Assembly: GCA_029260515.1 (NCBI GenBank)
Contig: JAJDDC010000070.1
Location: 248,001-312,000 of the forward strand
DNA length: 64,000 nucleotides
Source: Phycisphaerales bacterium
Lineage (GTDB): Bacteria; Planctomycetota; Phycisphaerae; Phycisphaerales; UBA1924
Direction: 5' to 3'
How positions within the stretch are numbered: the first letter of the stretch is position 1; each line of letters starts with the position of its first letter. This document shows positions 23,930 to 33,007 of this stretch, one piece after another. The notes under the pieces are model-generated. The model searched no databases. It was not told the origin of the DNA and saw only the letters and a program-made list of their open reading frames with translations. The position numbers and the translations under genes are program-made.

Positions 23930-26900
23930 GCCGCACGCCCCTGCACGAACACCCCGGGCTTGGTCTCAACGATCGCCGATCGCTCGCATGCGTCGCGCCA
24001 CAGACGCCGATGGAGTTCATCGGCCGGAACACCCTGGCCCACGCGCGGCGCCTCGAGGTGCGCCGAGGCCGGCGTCGCGACCGTGCCGTCGGACAGAATG
24101 GATATCCGCTCGCGGTCCCACCACGCCCGGCGCCACGCGGGCGCGGGCAGGGGCGCGATGCGTGCGCCGTCGATGGGCGTCGCGGTCGGGTCGATGACGC
24201 TGGCGCCGCACGCCATGATCCACATGTCGTGGAACGCCTGCACCTCGCCCGCGCTCGCGTCGCAGCGCGTGATCCGTGGCACGATCCAGGGCATGGGCAT
24301 TCCCGAGACGCACGCGCCCGCGTCGCGACGCTCGATCAGCCGCCTGACGCCGGCGTGCACCTTCTCGAACGCGTCGGACCCTGTCAGCGCCCGGTACGAC
24401 TGGGCGCTGGTCGCGAGCAGGTCGATGCTGATCACGTCGGCGCCCGCGTCGAACAGGGCGTCGATCGCCGCCTCGCCCTCGAGCGCGGGGCGGACCAGGT
24501 CCGTGCGAACGTGCACACCCGCGACGCCGACCTCGCGCGCGATGCGGACGACATCGAGCGCCCGCGGGCTCATGAGGGGGTCGCCGACGCCGTCGAGTGT
24601 GAGGACCACGTCCGTGCGCACGCCCGCCAGCTCCGCCAGCAGCGCGTGCACCGCGGGCAGGGGGAGCATCTCGCGCTCCACCGGGCCCGGCGAGCCCCGC
24701 CTGGACTCGCCCCAGACGCCCGCGAGCAGACGCCCGGTGCACAGCTCGAGCGTCACGTCCCGCGGCCCGCTCGGCGTTTGGGACACGAGCGAGCCCAGTG
24801 CGCCCGTGATCGTGTCGGCGTCCGCGTTGAGCCACGCTGTGCCCAGAGGCGCGAGCGCGGTGCGCAGCTCGGCGGCCCGCGTCGGAGTATCCGGGATCGC
24901 GCGCACGCACAGGTTCCGCACCGTCGGCGGGACCTGCACGCACATCGCCTTGGCGATCGGGTCTGCCTGGGGCGCGATCGGGAGGTAGCCCAGCAGCGCC
25001 CCGATTGTCGCGAGCGAGCCCGCCCTGTCTCTCGCCGTGTCGAGCGACCCGACCGCGCGCCGGTCCACGAGCACGCCGCACATCCCCGGCGGAGCCTGGG
25101 TGAACGCGACGCGCCACGACTCGGGCGCAGACCTGTACCGCTCGACGACCGCGTTGGTCATCGCCGGATCGACCAACGCCCAGTCGGCGCCGACGAAGAC
25201 CGCGGCGTCAATACCCCGCGCGTTCATCACACGATTCGCCGCGCTGGGCTCGAACGCCTCGTCCGCCGCCAGCAGCCCGCCGATCCCGCCCCGCCAGCTC
25301 TCGGGGCTCCACATCCGCCCGGCGCCCACAGCCCGGAGCCGATCGCGGACGATTTCTGCGTCGCACGCCTCGATGACGACCCGCGCGTCGTCGAGCAAGC
25401 CGCCCAGCGCCTCGCGCGTCCGGGGCGGCTGCGTCGAGAGCAGGACGATCTCGTCGAGCCCGCGTGCGTCGAGCAGGCGGCGGAGCGTGAGCCGCAACGC
25501 CGACTCACCGCCCACGAACGGCGCGTCCAGGTCGCGGGGCAGGCCGAGGCCCGAGACCTCGTGATCGACCAGAACCATCGCCGCGACACGCCGGGGCGGT
25601 TGCTCGGCACACGAGACTTCCTCGCCGGGCGACGGGTCGCGGGTGAGCTTGGGCGCCTCGCCCTTGTGCGCACGGATCGCGGCGTCGAGCGTCCGACCGA
25701 CCGCGTCGGCCGCCTCCGCCAGCCACCGCACGTTCTGCCTGTCCCGCTCGATCTGCAGGCGCTGCCGCTCGTACGGGTCGATGGTCTCGGCCAGGCTCAG
25801 CGCCCGGTCGGCGCGGATGCGGTTGAGCGCTCCCGCCTGGTTGACGAACTGCACCAGCCTGAATCCGGGCGTCAGCGACTGCACCTCGTCGCGGATCTTG
25901 TTGACCTCGCCGATCAGGCGGTTGACGCGGGGTGTGTCACGCTTGGCCTCGATCATCGTGTCGAGTTTGCGGACGGTCTCGCGGCTGCGCTCGCCGACGC
26001 GCCAGACCTGCGCGCGCACGTCGGACAGTCGCTGGATCATCTTCTGTACACGCTTGCCCGCGTCGCCCGGCGCGCCGTCGCCCTCGGGCGGGGGCGCGCC
26101 GTTCGGGACCGCCGCGTGTGTGCGCAGCGCATCGCAAAGCGTCAGCAGCTCGGCGCCGCGCTTGACCGCCCCGCCCTCGGTCGCGTCGATCGTACGTTGG
26201 CCCGCGCCCAGATCGCGGGCGAACATCTGCACGAACTGGGCGAGGTAGGTCGCCATCTGCTCGTCGGTGTAGACCTCGCCCCCGCCGACGGCGGGCACGC
26301 GCCGGAGCAGCGACCGCATCCGCGCCACCCGCTCCCACTCGAGCGTCTCGATCGTGCGGAAAGGTCCCAGCTCGGGCGCCCAGACGTCGTGGATCGCCGC
26401 CCCCGCGCTGTAGTACTGCCCGTCGGTGAACGCCAGGTCCTGGCCGGTCAGGATCACCGGGTCGCACCCGAGGTGGCGGGCGACGGCATACGCCAGGTGG
26501 GCCACCGTTGCGCCCGGCTCGATCCTTCCCATATCGCGCGCGAGCCCGTCGCCCAGGATCCCGTCGAGCAGCTCGTCGGACGGGCACCGGACCACGCCCG
26601 GGAACGCGTCGAGGATCGCCGGGTTCGCCTTGGGCTCGGCGATCAGCGTCACCCCCTCGACGTCCTCGGGGCGCAGCCCCTCGTAGAACCTTCTGGAGAT
26701 CTCGTGGTGGTCGAGGGCCGTGACGTAGTGCGGGCGGATGCCCCGGGCGAGCAGCTGCCTGAGCACCGTCTGCACCGCGACGATGACCACGCGATCGCGC
26801 ACGCCGGGCTCGGCGAGCAGATCGATGTTCCGTTCGAGCGAGGGGCCGGCCGCGACGACGACTGCGGGGCGCCCGGCGCACGCACCGCGCAGCTCGGCGA

Positions 26901-27594
26901 TCCCGCCGCACGCCGCGTAGTGGTCCAGGTTCATCACCGCGTTGCGCAGTGTCGTCTCGCCCTGGACGAGCGTTGTGACCAGCGTCGTGCGCACCGCCTT
27001 GAGCACGCCTGTCACGCTCGCGACCAATCGGTCGGCGCCCTCGCCCAGGCGGGCCTTGCTCGGCGGGTGGGCCAGGAACGTGAAGCCCAGCGCGATCACG
27101 CCCTCGATGCCGGCGAGCGCGCGAGAGACCGCCGGCGCGTCGTCGGGGTCGGTCAGGACGATCAGGTTTGTTTGGGCGATCCATTCCGAGTGATCGACAC
27201 GCTCCAGGACGGCGCGCAGGAGCGGCAGGTCCGGCTCGTAGCAGAGCAGGACGCCTGTCTTGCGGAGGCGGCGGGCGATGTCGGCGACGTGGTAGCCCAG
27301 CGCGAACCCGAGCACGCAGACCGCGCCGACCTCCATGATGTCCACGCTCGCGCCCAATCGGACGCCCTCGGCGACGGGCGCCCGCGCGCTGGCCAGCAGC
27401 GGGCCACCGGACGCTCTCGCGCTGGGGCCCTCGGGTGTCTCGATGAACTCCAGGTCCGCCCGCGGCGTTGTGCTGCGTAGACAGTCGGCGAGGGCCGGGT
27501 CCTGCAGGGCGATCGCGGCCAGGTTCTTCTCGAGCGTCCCGGCGTCTTGCGGGCCCTGATAGGCGTCCTCGAGACCGTACGAAAGGATGTCCAT
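23926..27594 (-). CDS. Maf-type glycosyltransferase / NTase-like / Cys-less radical SAM-like fusion
   Basis: A 1222-aa protein from ATG 27594 (MDILSYGLEDAYQG). The N-terminal half resembles the motility accessory factor/DUF115 family, which transfers nonulosonic acids to flagellin: GRPAVVVAAGPSLERN is near residue 240 and HLGCDPVILTGQDLAFTDG further on. A charged, probably coiled-coil stretch (about 500-650) follows. From about residue 670 a second domain resembles sugar nucleotidyltransferases (LRLTLRRLLDARGLDEIVLL). From about residue 943 a third resembles a radical SAM/SPASM protein (DVTLELCTG, LTLDGVGDPLMSP, SIDLLATSAQSYRALTGSDA, RERISILSDGTV), but the C-x3-C-x2-C cluster motif and SPASM cysteines are absent. 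It is first in the neuA-neuB-neuC row. Confidence 0.8.
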   Translation of the reverse strand: MDILSYGLEDAYQGPQDAGTLEKNLAAIALQDPALADCLRSTTPRADLEFIETPEGPSARASGGPLLASARAPVAEGVRLGASVDIMEVGAVCVLGFALGYHVADIARRLRKTGVLLCYEPDLPLLRAVLERVDHSEWIAQTNLIVLTDPDDAPAVSRALAGIEGVIALGFTFLAHPPSKARLGEGADRLVASVTGVLKAVRTTLVTTLVQGETTLRNAVMNLDHYAACGGIAELRGACAGRPAVVVAAGPSLERNIDLLAEPGVRDRVVIVAVQTVLRQLLARGIRPHYVTALDHHEISRRFYEGLRPEDVEGVTLIAEPKANPAILDAFPGVVRCPSDELLDGILGDGLARDMGRIEPGATVAHLAYAVARHLGCDPVILTGQDLAFTDGQYYSAGAAIHDVWAPELGPFRTIETLEWERVARMRSLLRRVPAVGGGEVYTDEQMATYLAQFVQMFARDLGAGQRTIDATEGGAVKRGAELLTLCDALRTHAAVPNGAPPPEGDGAPGDAGKRVQKMIQRLSDVRAQVWRVGERSRETVRKLDTMIEAKRDTPRVNRLIGEVNKIRDEVQSLTPGFRLVQFVNQAGALNRIRADRALSLAETIDPYERQRLQIERDRQNVRWLAEAADAVGRTLDAAIRAHKGEAPKLTRDPSPGEEVSCAEQPPRRVAAMVLVDHEVSGLGLPRDLDAPFVGGESALRLTLRRLLDARGLDEIVLLSTQPPRTREALGGLLDDARVVIEACDAEIVRDRLRAVGAGRMWSPESWRGGIGGLLAADEAFEPSAANRVMNARGIDAAVFVGADWALVDPAMTNAVVERYRSAPESWRVAFTQAPPGMCGVLVDRRAVGSLDTARDRAGSLATIGALLGYLPIAPQADPIAKAMCVQVPPTVRNLCVRAIPDTPTRAAELRTALAPLGTAWLNADADTITGALGSLVSQTPSGPRDVTLELCTGRLLAGVWGESRRGSPGPVEREMLPLPAVHALLAELAGVRTDVVLTLDGVGDPLMSPRALDVVRIAREVGVAGVHVRTDLVRPALEGEAAIDALFDAGADVISIDLLATSAQSYRALTGSDAFEKVHAGVRRLIERRDAGACVSGMPMPWIVPRITRCDASAGEVQAFHDMWIMACGASVIDPTATPIDGARIAPLPAPAWRRAWWDRERISILSDGTVATPASAHLEAPRVGQGVPADELHRRLWRDACERSAIVETKPGVFVQGRAA

Positions 27595-27764
27595 GGGGCG
27601 GCCTCCGGCGCACTGCTCTCCCGGCGGGCGCGGACCGACCGCGCCGGGCACAATCCGTGTTGCATCGGCCCCACACGGGCCCGCGCTGCAACAATCACGC
27701 GCCGTATTGCGGACTGACGGGTGTCGCGGGTGTGCACGGATCGCCCGCGCAAGAACGGAGTGAC

Positions 27765-28379
27765 ATGCAACTCGACGACCTCGCCGCCCAGATCGTGCCC
27801 CTGCCACAGGCGCCCCTGCTCGAGCGGTACCTGTTCGAGTCGCCCCTCGTGCCGGTCGCGGTGCTCGTGATCGGGGCGGTGGTGTTTTTCGTGATCCTCA
27901 ACGCGCGGGCCAGGCTCCGCCCCGCGGCGCTGGCCGGGGGCGGTCTGCTCGCGCTGGCGGCGGGCGTGTGGGTGCTGGCAAGCCTCGTCGTCACGCCGCG
28001 GGAACGACTCATCGAACGGGCGGGCGAGGTTATCGACGCGACGGCCAGCGCGGACACGGCGGCGCTGGGCCCGATGCTCGCCGAGCGGGCCGAGGTCCGG
28101 GTCGGAGACCGGGCCCGGTACACCGGGCGGGCCGCGATCCTCGCGGGCGTGGAGGACTATCTGGGCGGCGGGATTCTCGAATCACACCGGATCGCCGACG
28201 CGCAGGCGGTCATCGACACGCCGCTGACGGCGCGCGCGCAGCTGCGCGTCCGCCACACGGGCTCCGGCGTACCGACGGCGAGCTGGTGGCTCATCCAGTG
28301 GCGTCGCGCATCGCCCGGATCGCCCTGGATCGTCGAGTCGATCGAGCCCCTGTGGCTCGCGGGGATCGGGAACCTGTAA
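27765..28379 (+). CDS. Membrane protein with NTF2/SnoaL-like domain
   Basis: A 204-aa protein from ATG 27765 (MQLDDLAAQIVPLP), with GGAG upstream. Two hydrophobic segments lie at about residues 28-48 (PVAVLVIGAVVFFVILNA) and 55-75 (LAGGGLLALAAGVWVLASLV). The soluble C-terminal part (about 78-204) has the NTF2-like pattern: a helix ERLIERAGEVIDATASADTAALGPMLAE, then beta strands with RAQLRVRHTG and SWWLIQWRR and the final IVESIEP. No catalytic residues can be assigned. It is divergent from the Maf-fusion gene across a 170-base gap that must contain both promoters. Confidence 0.7.
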   Translation: MQLDDLAAQIVPLPQAPLLERYLFESPLVPVAVLVIGAVVFFVILNARARLRPAALAGGGLLALAAGVWVLASLVVTPRERLIERAGEVIDATASADTAALGPMLAERAEVRVGDRARYTGRAAILAGVEDYLGGGILESHRIADAQAVIDTPLTARAQLRVRHTGSGVPTASWWLIQWRRASPGSPWIVESIEPLWLAGIGNL

Positions 28380-28399
28380 AAACACAGGCGCGGACGCGC

Positions 28400-29329
28400 T
28401 CAACGATCCGGGATCGCGACGAGCTGGCTGCGTTGTAAGCGCCGCACGGACTGGCCGGAATCTGTGCGCAGCGTCTCGTTGAAGCCCTGGCCGTTGACGA
28501 GGTTGTTGGGGTGCTGCTCGCGGGCCTCTTCGAGGCGGGGCGAGTCGAATCCCCCGGCGGGGTCGTGGTCGGCCTCGGAGAAGACGCCGACAGTGATCGT
28601 GCTCGCGCCGGGCCCGTGGTGGTAGAAGGCCTGCTCGCCGTCGGCGCGGAGGCGCGCGACGGCCTGCTCGGCGGCGGCGCGGAACTGGGCCAGGTCCGAC
28701 GCGGACGGGGCGCGCCCGTCCAGACGGGTGTAGACACCGATCTGCAGCGTGTACAGCGCGTCGGCGCCGAAGCGTTGCCTGACGTTGCGCAGGTCCCACA
28801 CGGCGTTGGAGCCGTGGAGCGACTCGTCCGGCGGGGGCATTAGGAATGCGCTGGCGAAGATCGCCTGGCCGTCGATGACCTTGGTCCGCAGGCGGTCGAG
28901 CTCGCGCCGGGCCCGATCATCGTCGGGCGAGGCGTAGCGGCCCAGGACAACAAGGGGCTTGCCCCTCCGGGTTTCGAGCCGGGCCTCGGGCTCTGCGCCG
29001 AAGGTGCGGATGTTCTGGAGCAGCCGCTCGGCCGCCCCCGCCTCCGAGCTCGTCGGGCGGGCGAGGACAATCGTCCACGAGGACGAGCCGGAGGGCGCCT
29101 GGGCGACGCCCACCTCCTGCATGCCGCCGGTGTCGGCGTTGGCCCGTGTCGGCGGCGGGGTGTTTCCCTGTGCCAGCACCGCCCGCCCCTCCCGTTGGAG
29201 CTCTGGCGTGGGCTCGGATTGGGTGGTTTTTTGCCCGCCGCACCCCCCCAGAAGCAGTGGTGTTGCGAGCAGAAAGGCCGTCAGGGCCCGCAGGGCGGGT
29301 GCACGTCTATTTTGGGTGGTCCGGGTCAT
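28400..29329 (-). CDS. Lipoprotein with SPOR-like repeats
   Basis: A 309-aa protein from ATG 29329 (MTRTTQNRRAPAL). The hydrophobic leader ends in lipobox LLGGC, so it is likely lipid-anchored. After a Pro/Thr-rich linker, two regions resemble SPOR folds in strand-helix order. One starts SSWTIVLARPTSSEAGAAER and passes through GKPLVVLGRYASPDDDRAR. The other starts ALYTLQIGVYTR and passes through FRAAAEQAVARLRADGEQ and STITVGVFSEADHD. SPOR domains bind denuded septal peptidoglycan, but the match here is by pattern only. It is divergent from flgM. Confidence 0.65.
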   Translation of the reverse strand: MTRTTQNRRAPALRALTAFLLATPLLLGGCGGQKTTQSEPTPELQREGRAVLAQGNTPPPTRANADTGGMQEVGVAQAPSGSSSWTIVLARPTSSEAGAAERLLQNIRTFGAEPEARLETRRGKPLVVLGRYASPDDDRARRELDRLRTKVIDGQAIFASAFLMPPPDESLHGSNAVWDLRNVRQRFGADALYTLQIGVYTRLDGRAPSASDLAQFRAAAEQAVARLRADGEQAFYHHGPGASTITVGVFSEADHDPAGGFDSPRLEEAREQHPNNLVNGQGFNETLRTDSGQSVRRLQRSQLVAIPDR

Positions 29330-29511
29330 TGTTATACAATCTAAGCGGTTCTGGCGTAAGTGGTTGCCAACATCTTGGGGGTCTGTCTGATTTTGTAGGT
29401 TCTCTTCCCACCCCGACGATACATCCACAAGGGATGGACATGTGGCGCCTGGAGGCGACTGAATCTTGAGGTGGGCGCGTCCCGACGGACGCGTGGCGTA
29501 AGGAGGCTCGA

Positions 29512-29808
29512 ATGACAGGAATCACCCCGATCGAGGCGGGCGCCACAGGGCGGGCGGGTCGCGTGACCGACGCGCCCCGCCGGGCGACCCCCGGCAGCGA
29601 CGCACAGTCGCCCAGGCGGGCCGGCGGCGGAGACCAGGTGGAGGTCTCCGACATGTCCCGGTATCTGGCGAGGCTGCGGCAGGTGCCCGAAATCCGCGAG
29701 GAACTGGTTCAGGAGATCCGCGGCCAGATCGAATCGGGGGCGTACGACACCCCCGAGAAGATCGAGTCGGCGATCGACGCGATGCTCCAGGAACTCGGCG
29801 AGTCGTAG
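29512..29808 (+). CDS. flgM: FlgM-like anti-sigma-28 factor
   Basis: A 98-aa protein with an ideal AAGGAGG ribosome site. A disordered N-terminal half (Gly/Ala/Arg-rich) is followed by a helical C-terminal half containing VEVSDMSRYLARLRQVPEIR and ELVQEIRGQIESGAYDTPEK, ending AIDAMLQELGES. This is the FlgM C-terminal pattern that binds FliA until the hook is complete. It is monocistronic, with a terminator straight after. It is the only clearly flagellar gene in the window, and supports a motility link for the nonulosonic acid locus 2 kb away. Confidence 0.82.
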   Translation: MTGITPIEAGATGRAGRVTDAPRRATPGSDAQSPRRAGGGDQVEVSDMSRYLARLRQVPEIREELVQEIRGQIESGAYDTPEKIESAIDAMLQELGES

Positions 29809-29839
29809 GCGCATCTTCAAGCTTGCATGATCCTTGACG

Positions 29840-29869
29840 CGCGGCCCGGTTCACCCGGGCCGCGTTTGT
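29840..29869 (+). terminator. Intrinsic terminator of flgM
   Basis: A perfect 10-bp stem, CGCGGCCCGG (29840-29849) with CCGGGCCGCG (29855-29864), with a 5-base loop and followed by TTTGTT. It lies 32 bases after the flgM stop and touches the end of the convergent kinase gene. Confidence 0.85.
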
Positions 29870-30849
29870 TATTCCCCGTGCTGGGCGCCCGCGGCGACAA
29901 GCTCGGCGGCGCCGACGATCCCCGCGTCGTCGCCCAACGCAGACTCGACAACACGCACACCCTTGCACACGTTGGGGAAGGCGATCTTGCGGATCGCGCC
30001 GCGGATGCGCGCGACGTACGGCTCGCCCAGCGCCTCGGTCAGCCCGCCCCCGATGACGACGCACTCGAGCGAGAGTAGTGTGACAATCCCGCCGACCGCG
30101 ATGCCCAGGCTCTCGGCGGTCTCGTCGATGATCTCGCACACAAGCGCGTCGCCCTTGCGGTACGCCTCGGCCAGGTGGCGCGATTTGATTTTCTGCGACT
30201 TGCCCCCGATCAGCTCCGTGATCACGGTCTCGCGGTTGGCGCGGATGAGGTGGCGGACGCGGTCAACGACGGCGGTCCGCGAGCAGTTGTGCTCGAGCGA
30301 ACGCATACCAGGGGGGTTGAAGGGGCGGAAGTGGACGTGGCCGATCTCGCCCGCGGTGTTGAAGGCGCCGCGGTAGGGCCTGCCCGCGAGCACGAGTGCG
30401 CCGCCGATGCCCGTGCCGACCCAGACGCCCAGCGCGTCGGTCGCGCCCCGGGCGGCGCCGTGCTTCCACTCGCCGTACAGCGCGACGTCCGCGTCGTTGC
30501 CGACGCTGACCGGGCGCCCGAGGGCGGCGGCCAGGTCGCGGGCCAGGGGCGCCTCGTCCCAGCGCAGGTTGACGGCCGTCACGACCACCCCCTGTTCCGG
30601 CTCGACCGGGCCCGGGGCGCCCACGCCGACGCCCACGATGTCTGGGAGCCCGAGGCCCGCGTCCTCGCACGCCGCCTTCACGGAGGCGACGATCCGGGCG
30701 AGGACGCCCTGGTAGCCCGAGTCCGCGTCGGTCTTGCGCTTGTCGCGCCCGATGATCTCGGCGTCGGCGTCCACGACACCCGTCTGGATGTTCGTCCCGC
30801 CCAGGTCAACGCCGACACGGAGGGGGGCGCTGTTGGTGGGGTCGGGCAT
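29869..30849 (-). CDS. ROK family sugar kinase (glucokinase-like)
   Basis: A 326-aa cytoplasmic kinase from ATG 30849. The phosphate-1 motif is RVGVDLGGTNIQTGVVD near the N-terminus. The second ATP-binding element is WVGTGIGGALVLAG. The ROK signature region follows as AGEIGHVHF, but the expected Cys-rich zinc site is reduced to HNCSRTAV. The C-terminal adenosine motif is CVVIGGGLTEALGEPY. Glucokinase is the most likely role, with other hexoses or N-acetylated sugars possible. It lies 19 bases downstream of ispE on the same strand, so the two may be co-transcribed. Confidence 0.88.
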   Translation of the reverse strand: MPDPTNSAPLRVGVDLGGTNIQTGVVDADAEIIGRDKRKTDADSGYQGVLARIVASVKAACEDAGLGLPDIVGVGVGAPGPVEPEQGVVVTAVNLRWDEAPLARDLAAALGRPVSVGNDADVALYGEWKHGAARGATDALGVWVGTGIGGALVLAGRPYRGAFNTAGEIGHVHFRPFNPPGMRSLEHNCSRTAVVDRVRHLIRANRETVITELIGGKSQKIKSRHLAEAYRKGDALVCEIIDETAESLGIAVGGIVTLLSLECVVIGGGLTEALGEPYVARIRGAIRKIAFPNVCKGVRVVESALGDDAGIVGAAELVAAGAQHGE

Positions 30850-30868
30850 GGCGCGAGTGTATCCGGCT

Positions 30869-31762
30869 TCAGAGCAGGCGCGTCCGGAAGACGCGGCAAT
30901 CCGGCGCGGCGGCGGCGGCGGACTGGGCAAGCCCCGCGCCGCCCACGACGAAGAGCGTCGAGCCCGACCCCGACATGTGCACCGGAGCGCCGAGCGCCGT
31001 GGCGAGGCGGGCCCGCAGCTCGCCCAGCCCGGGGCGTGTGCGCTCGGCGGCGGGCGCGAGGTCGTTGAACAGCGCGCCAGCATCGAGGCGCCCAGACCGC
31101 GCGAGGTGTGCGATCTCCGCTTCTCGCAGCGGCGCCGGCGCCTCGTCATAGGCGTGGTAGACCGGCCCGGTCTCGCAACCGAACGCGGGACAGATCAGGA
31201 CAAGCTCCCCGGCCGTGGGCGCGACGCGTTCGACCCGCTCGCCCAGGCCAGAAACAACCGCGGGGCGGGCGGGCGAAGCGTCGTCGAGGAAGAAGGCGAT
31301 GTCGGAACCAAGCGTGCGCGAGAGACGCGCGAGTCCGGCCGAGCCGAGGCCGAGTGAATAGAGCGCGTCGAGCGCTTGGAGCATGGCCGCCGCGTCTGCC
31401 GATCCGCCCCCGAGGCCGGCGCCATCGGGGATCGACTTTCGCAGCGTGGCGTGCACGGGCAGCGCCCGCCCGGCGTGGGCCTCCAACAGCGCGTGGGCCC
31501 GGGCGGCGAGGTCGTCGGGGATCGCCCAGGGCGCCGGGCGCCCGTCGTCGCGGGCGATGTCGAATACGCTCGCCTCGCCCGCCTCGAGCCGCCTGGTCTC
31601 GAGCGTGTCGCACAGGTCGATGCAGGCCATCCACGAGCAGATCGGGTGCATCCCTGCGCCCGGGCGCCCGGGCCCGATCGCCGGCCCGACGCTCAGCGCG
31701 AGGTTGATCTTCGCGTGCACGCGTCGCTCGATGGTCCGGGCGGTCGGCTCGTCGGTGGGCAC
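30869..31762 (-). CDS. ispE: 4-diphosphocytidyl-2-C-methyl-D-erythritol kinase
   Basis: A 297-aa GHMP kinase of the non-mevalonate (MEP) isoprenoid pathway. The N-terminal VHAKINLALSVG carries the conserved Lys. The ATP loop is PDGAGLGGGSADAAAML near residue 115. Then come TLGSDIAFFLDD and the C-terminal MSGSGSTLFVV. The start is GTG 31762. It is divergent from the Nif3-family gene 75 bases away and lies 19 bases upstream of the ROK kinase gene. Confidence 0.94.
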   Translation of the reverse strand: MPTDEPTARTIERRVHAKINLALSVGPAIGPGRPGAGMHPICSWMACIDLCDTLETRRLEAGEASVFDIARDDGRPAPWAIPDDLAARAHALLEAHAGRALPVHATLRKSIPDGAGLGGGSADAAAMLQALDALYSLGLGSAGLARLSRTLGSDIAFFLDDASPARPAVVSGLGERVERVAPTAGELVLICPAFGCETGPVYHAYDEAPAPLREAEIAHLARSGRLDAGALFNDLAPAAERTRPGLGELRARLATALGAPVHMSGSGSTLFVVGGAGLAQSAAAAAPDCRVFRTRLL

Positions 31763-31837
31763 GCCGGATCGTACGGGGGAGTGGCGACGCGGGCGCCCCC
31801 ACTAGAATCGGGCGGTCCGCTACGGAAAGGAAGACCC

Positions 31838-32989
31838 ATGCTCGTGCGCGATCTGGTCAACGCGATGGAATCGATCGCCCCCTCGGCGTACGCCGAGGCG
31901 TGGGACCGGGTGGGGCTGCAGGTGGGCACTCCCGAGCACGAACTGGGCGGTCCCGTGGTGCTCACGATCGATCTGACCGAGCGTGTGCTCGCCGAGGCGG
32001 TGGGGATGGGCGCGTCGGCGATCGTCGCGTACCACCCGCCGATCTGGCAGGAGCTCGGGCGGCTGACGGACGCGAGCGCACCCGAGCGGATCATCCGCGG
32101 GGCGATCGAGGCGGGGATGGCGATCTTCACGCCCCACACCGCGCTGGACGCGGCCGAGGGGGGCGTGACGGACTGGCTGTGCGAGGGGCTCAGCGCGCCC
32201 GCGGGCGAGTCGAAAGAGAACGAGATCGCGGGCGACTGCCGGAGTTTGTCCCCGCACGTCGAGCACGACGCTGACCAGGCGGTGAAGATCGTGACGTTCG
32301 TGCCGCCCAAGCACGCCGACGAGGTGCGTGGGGCGCTGGCGACGGGGGGCGCGGGGATCGTCGGCGCCTACCGCCTGTGCTCGTTCGCGACGCCCGGCGC
32401 CGGGACGTTCCTGGGCGGCGAGGGGACGAACCCCGCCGCGGGCCAGTCCGGGCGCCTGGAGCGCGTGGACGAGGTCCGCCTGGAGATGGTCTGCTCGAAG
32501 CACGCGCTGCCGATCGCGCTCAAGACGCTCCGCGAGTTCCATCCCTACGAGGAGCCCGCGTTCGATGTGTACGAGCTGATGGGCAAGCCCCGGAGGCGGA
32601 TCGGGGCGGGGCGTCGCCTGCTGCTCGACCGACCCGCGACGATCGGCGAGCTGTGCGAGCGGTTCAAGGCGCACCTGGGGAGGGCGCGCGTGCGCTACGC
32701 GTTGCCCGACGAGCGGGCGACGTACACGACGCTCGGCGTCGTGCCCGGGGCGGGCGCCTCAATGCTGGGTATCGCGGCCGCCGACGGGTGCGAGCTGTTC
32801 GTCACGGGCGAGATGAAGCACCACGAGATCGTCGAGGCGCTGCACAAGGGCGTGGGCGTGCTGCTCGCGGGGCACACGAACACGGAGCGTGGGTACCTGC
32901 CCCGCCTGGCGAGGCGCATCAAGGAGGCGTTGCCGGCGCTCGATGCGCGGATCTCCGAGGCGGACACGGACATCCTCACGATCGGGTGA
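31838..32989 (+). CDS. Nif3-like dinuclear metal centre protein
   Basis: A 383-aa protein of the Nif3/YbgI family, from ATG 31838 behind GGAAAGGAAG. Metal ligands are visible in SAIVAYHPPIWQ (N-terminal half), IFTPHTALDAAEGG and GEMKHHEIVEALHKG plus AGHTNTERGYL (C-terminal half). Between them (about residues 140-255) lies the inserted CutA/PII-like domain seen in longer bacterial members, including VKIVTFVPPKHADEV and FHPYEEPAFDVYEL. The biochemical role of the family is unsettled (described as GTP cyclohydrolase type or metal chaperone-like), so no gene symbol is given. Confidence 0.9.
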   Translation: MLVRDLVNAMESIAPSAYAEAWDRVGLQVGTPEHELGGPVVLTIDLTERVLAEAVGMGASAIVAYHPPIWQELGRLTDASAPERIIRGAIEAGMAIFTPHTALDAAEGGVTDWLCEGLSAPAGESKENEIAGDCRSLSPHVEHDADQAVKIVTFVPPKHADEVRGALATGGAGIVGAYRLCSFATPGAGTFLGGEGTNPAAGQSGRLERVDEVRLEMVCSKHALPIALKTLREFHPYEEPAFDVYELMGKPRRRIGAGRRLLLDRPATIGELCERFKAHLGRARVRYALPDERATYTTLGVVPGAGASMLGIAAADGCELFVTGEMKHHEIVEALHKGVGVLLAGHTNTERGYLPRLARRIKEALPALDARISEADTDILTIG

Positions 32990-33007
32990 GCGCCGGGAGG
33001 CCCCGGC

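Noticed and set aside
27645-27700. FliA-like GCCGATGC upstream of the Maf fusion gene
   Set aside because: The -10-like string is present but nothing resembling TAAA lies at the correct distance.
29405-29435. FliA-type promoter upstream of flgM (TAGGTTCT...GACGATAC)
   Set aside because: Only about half of the -35 positions match and the -10 has two mismatches, so it is no better than chance.
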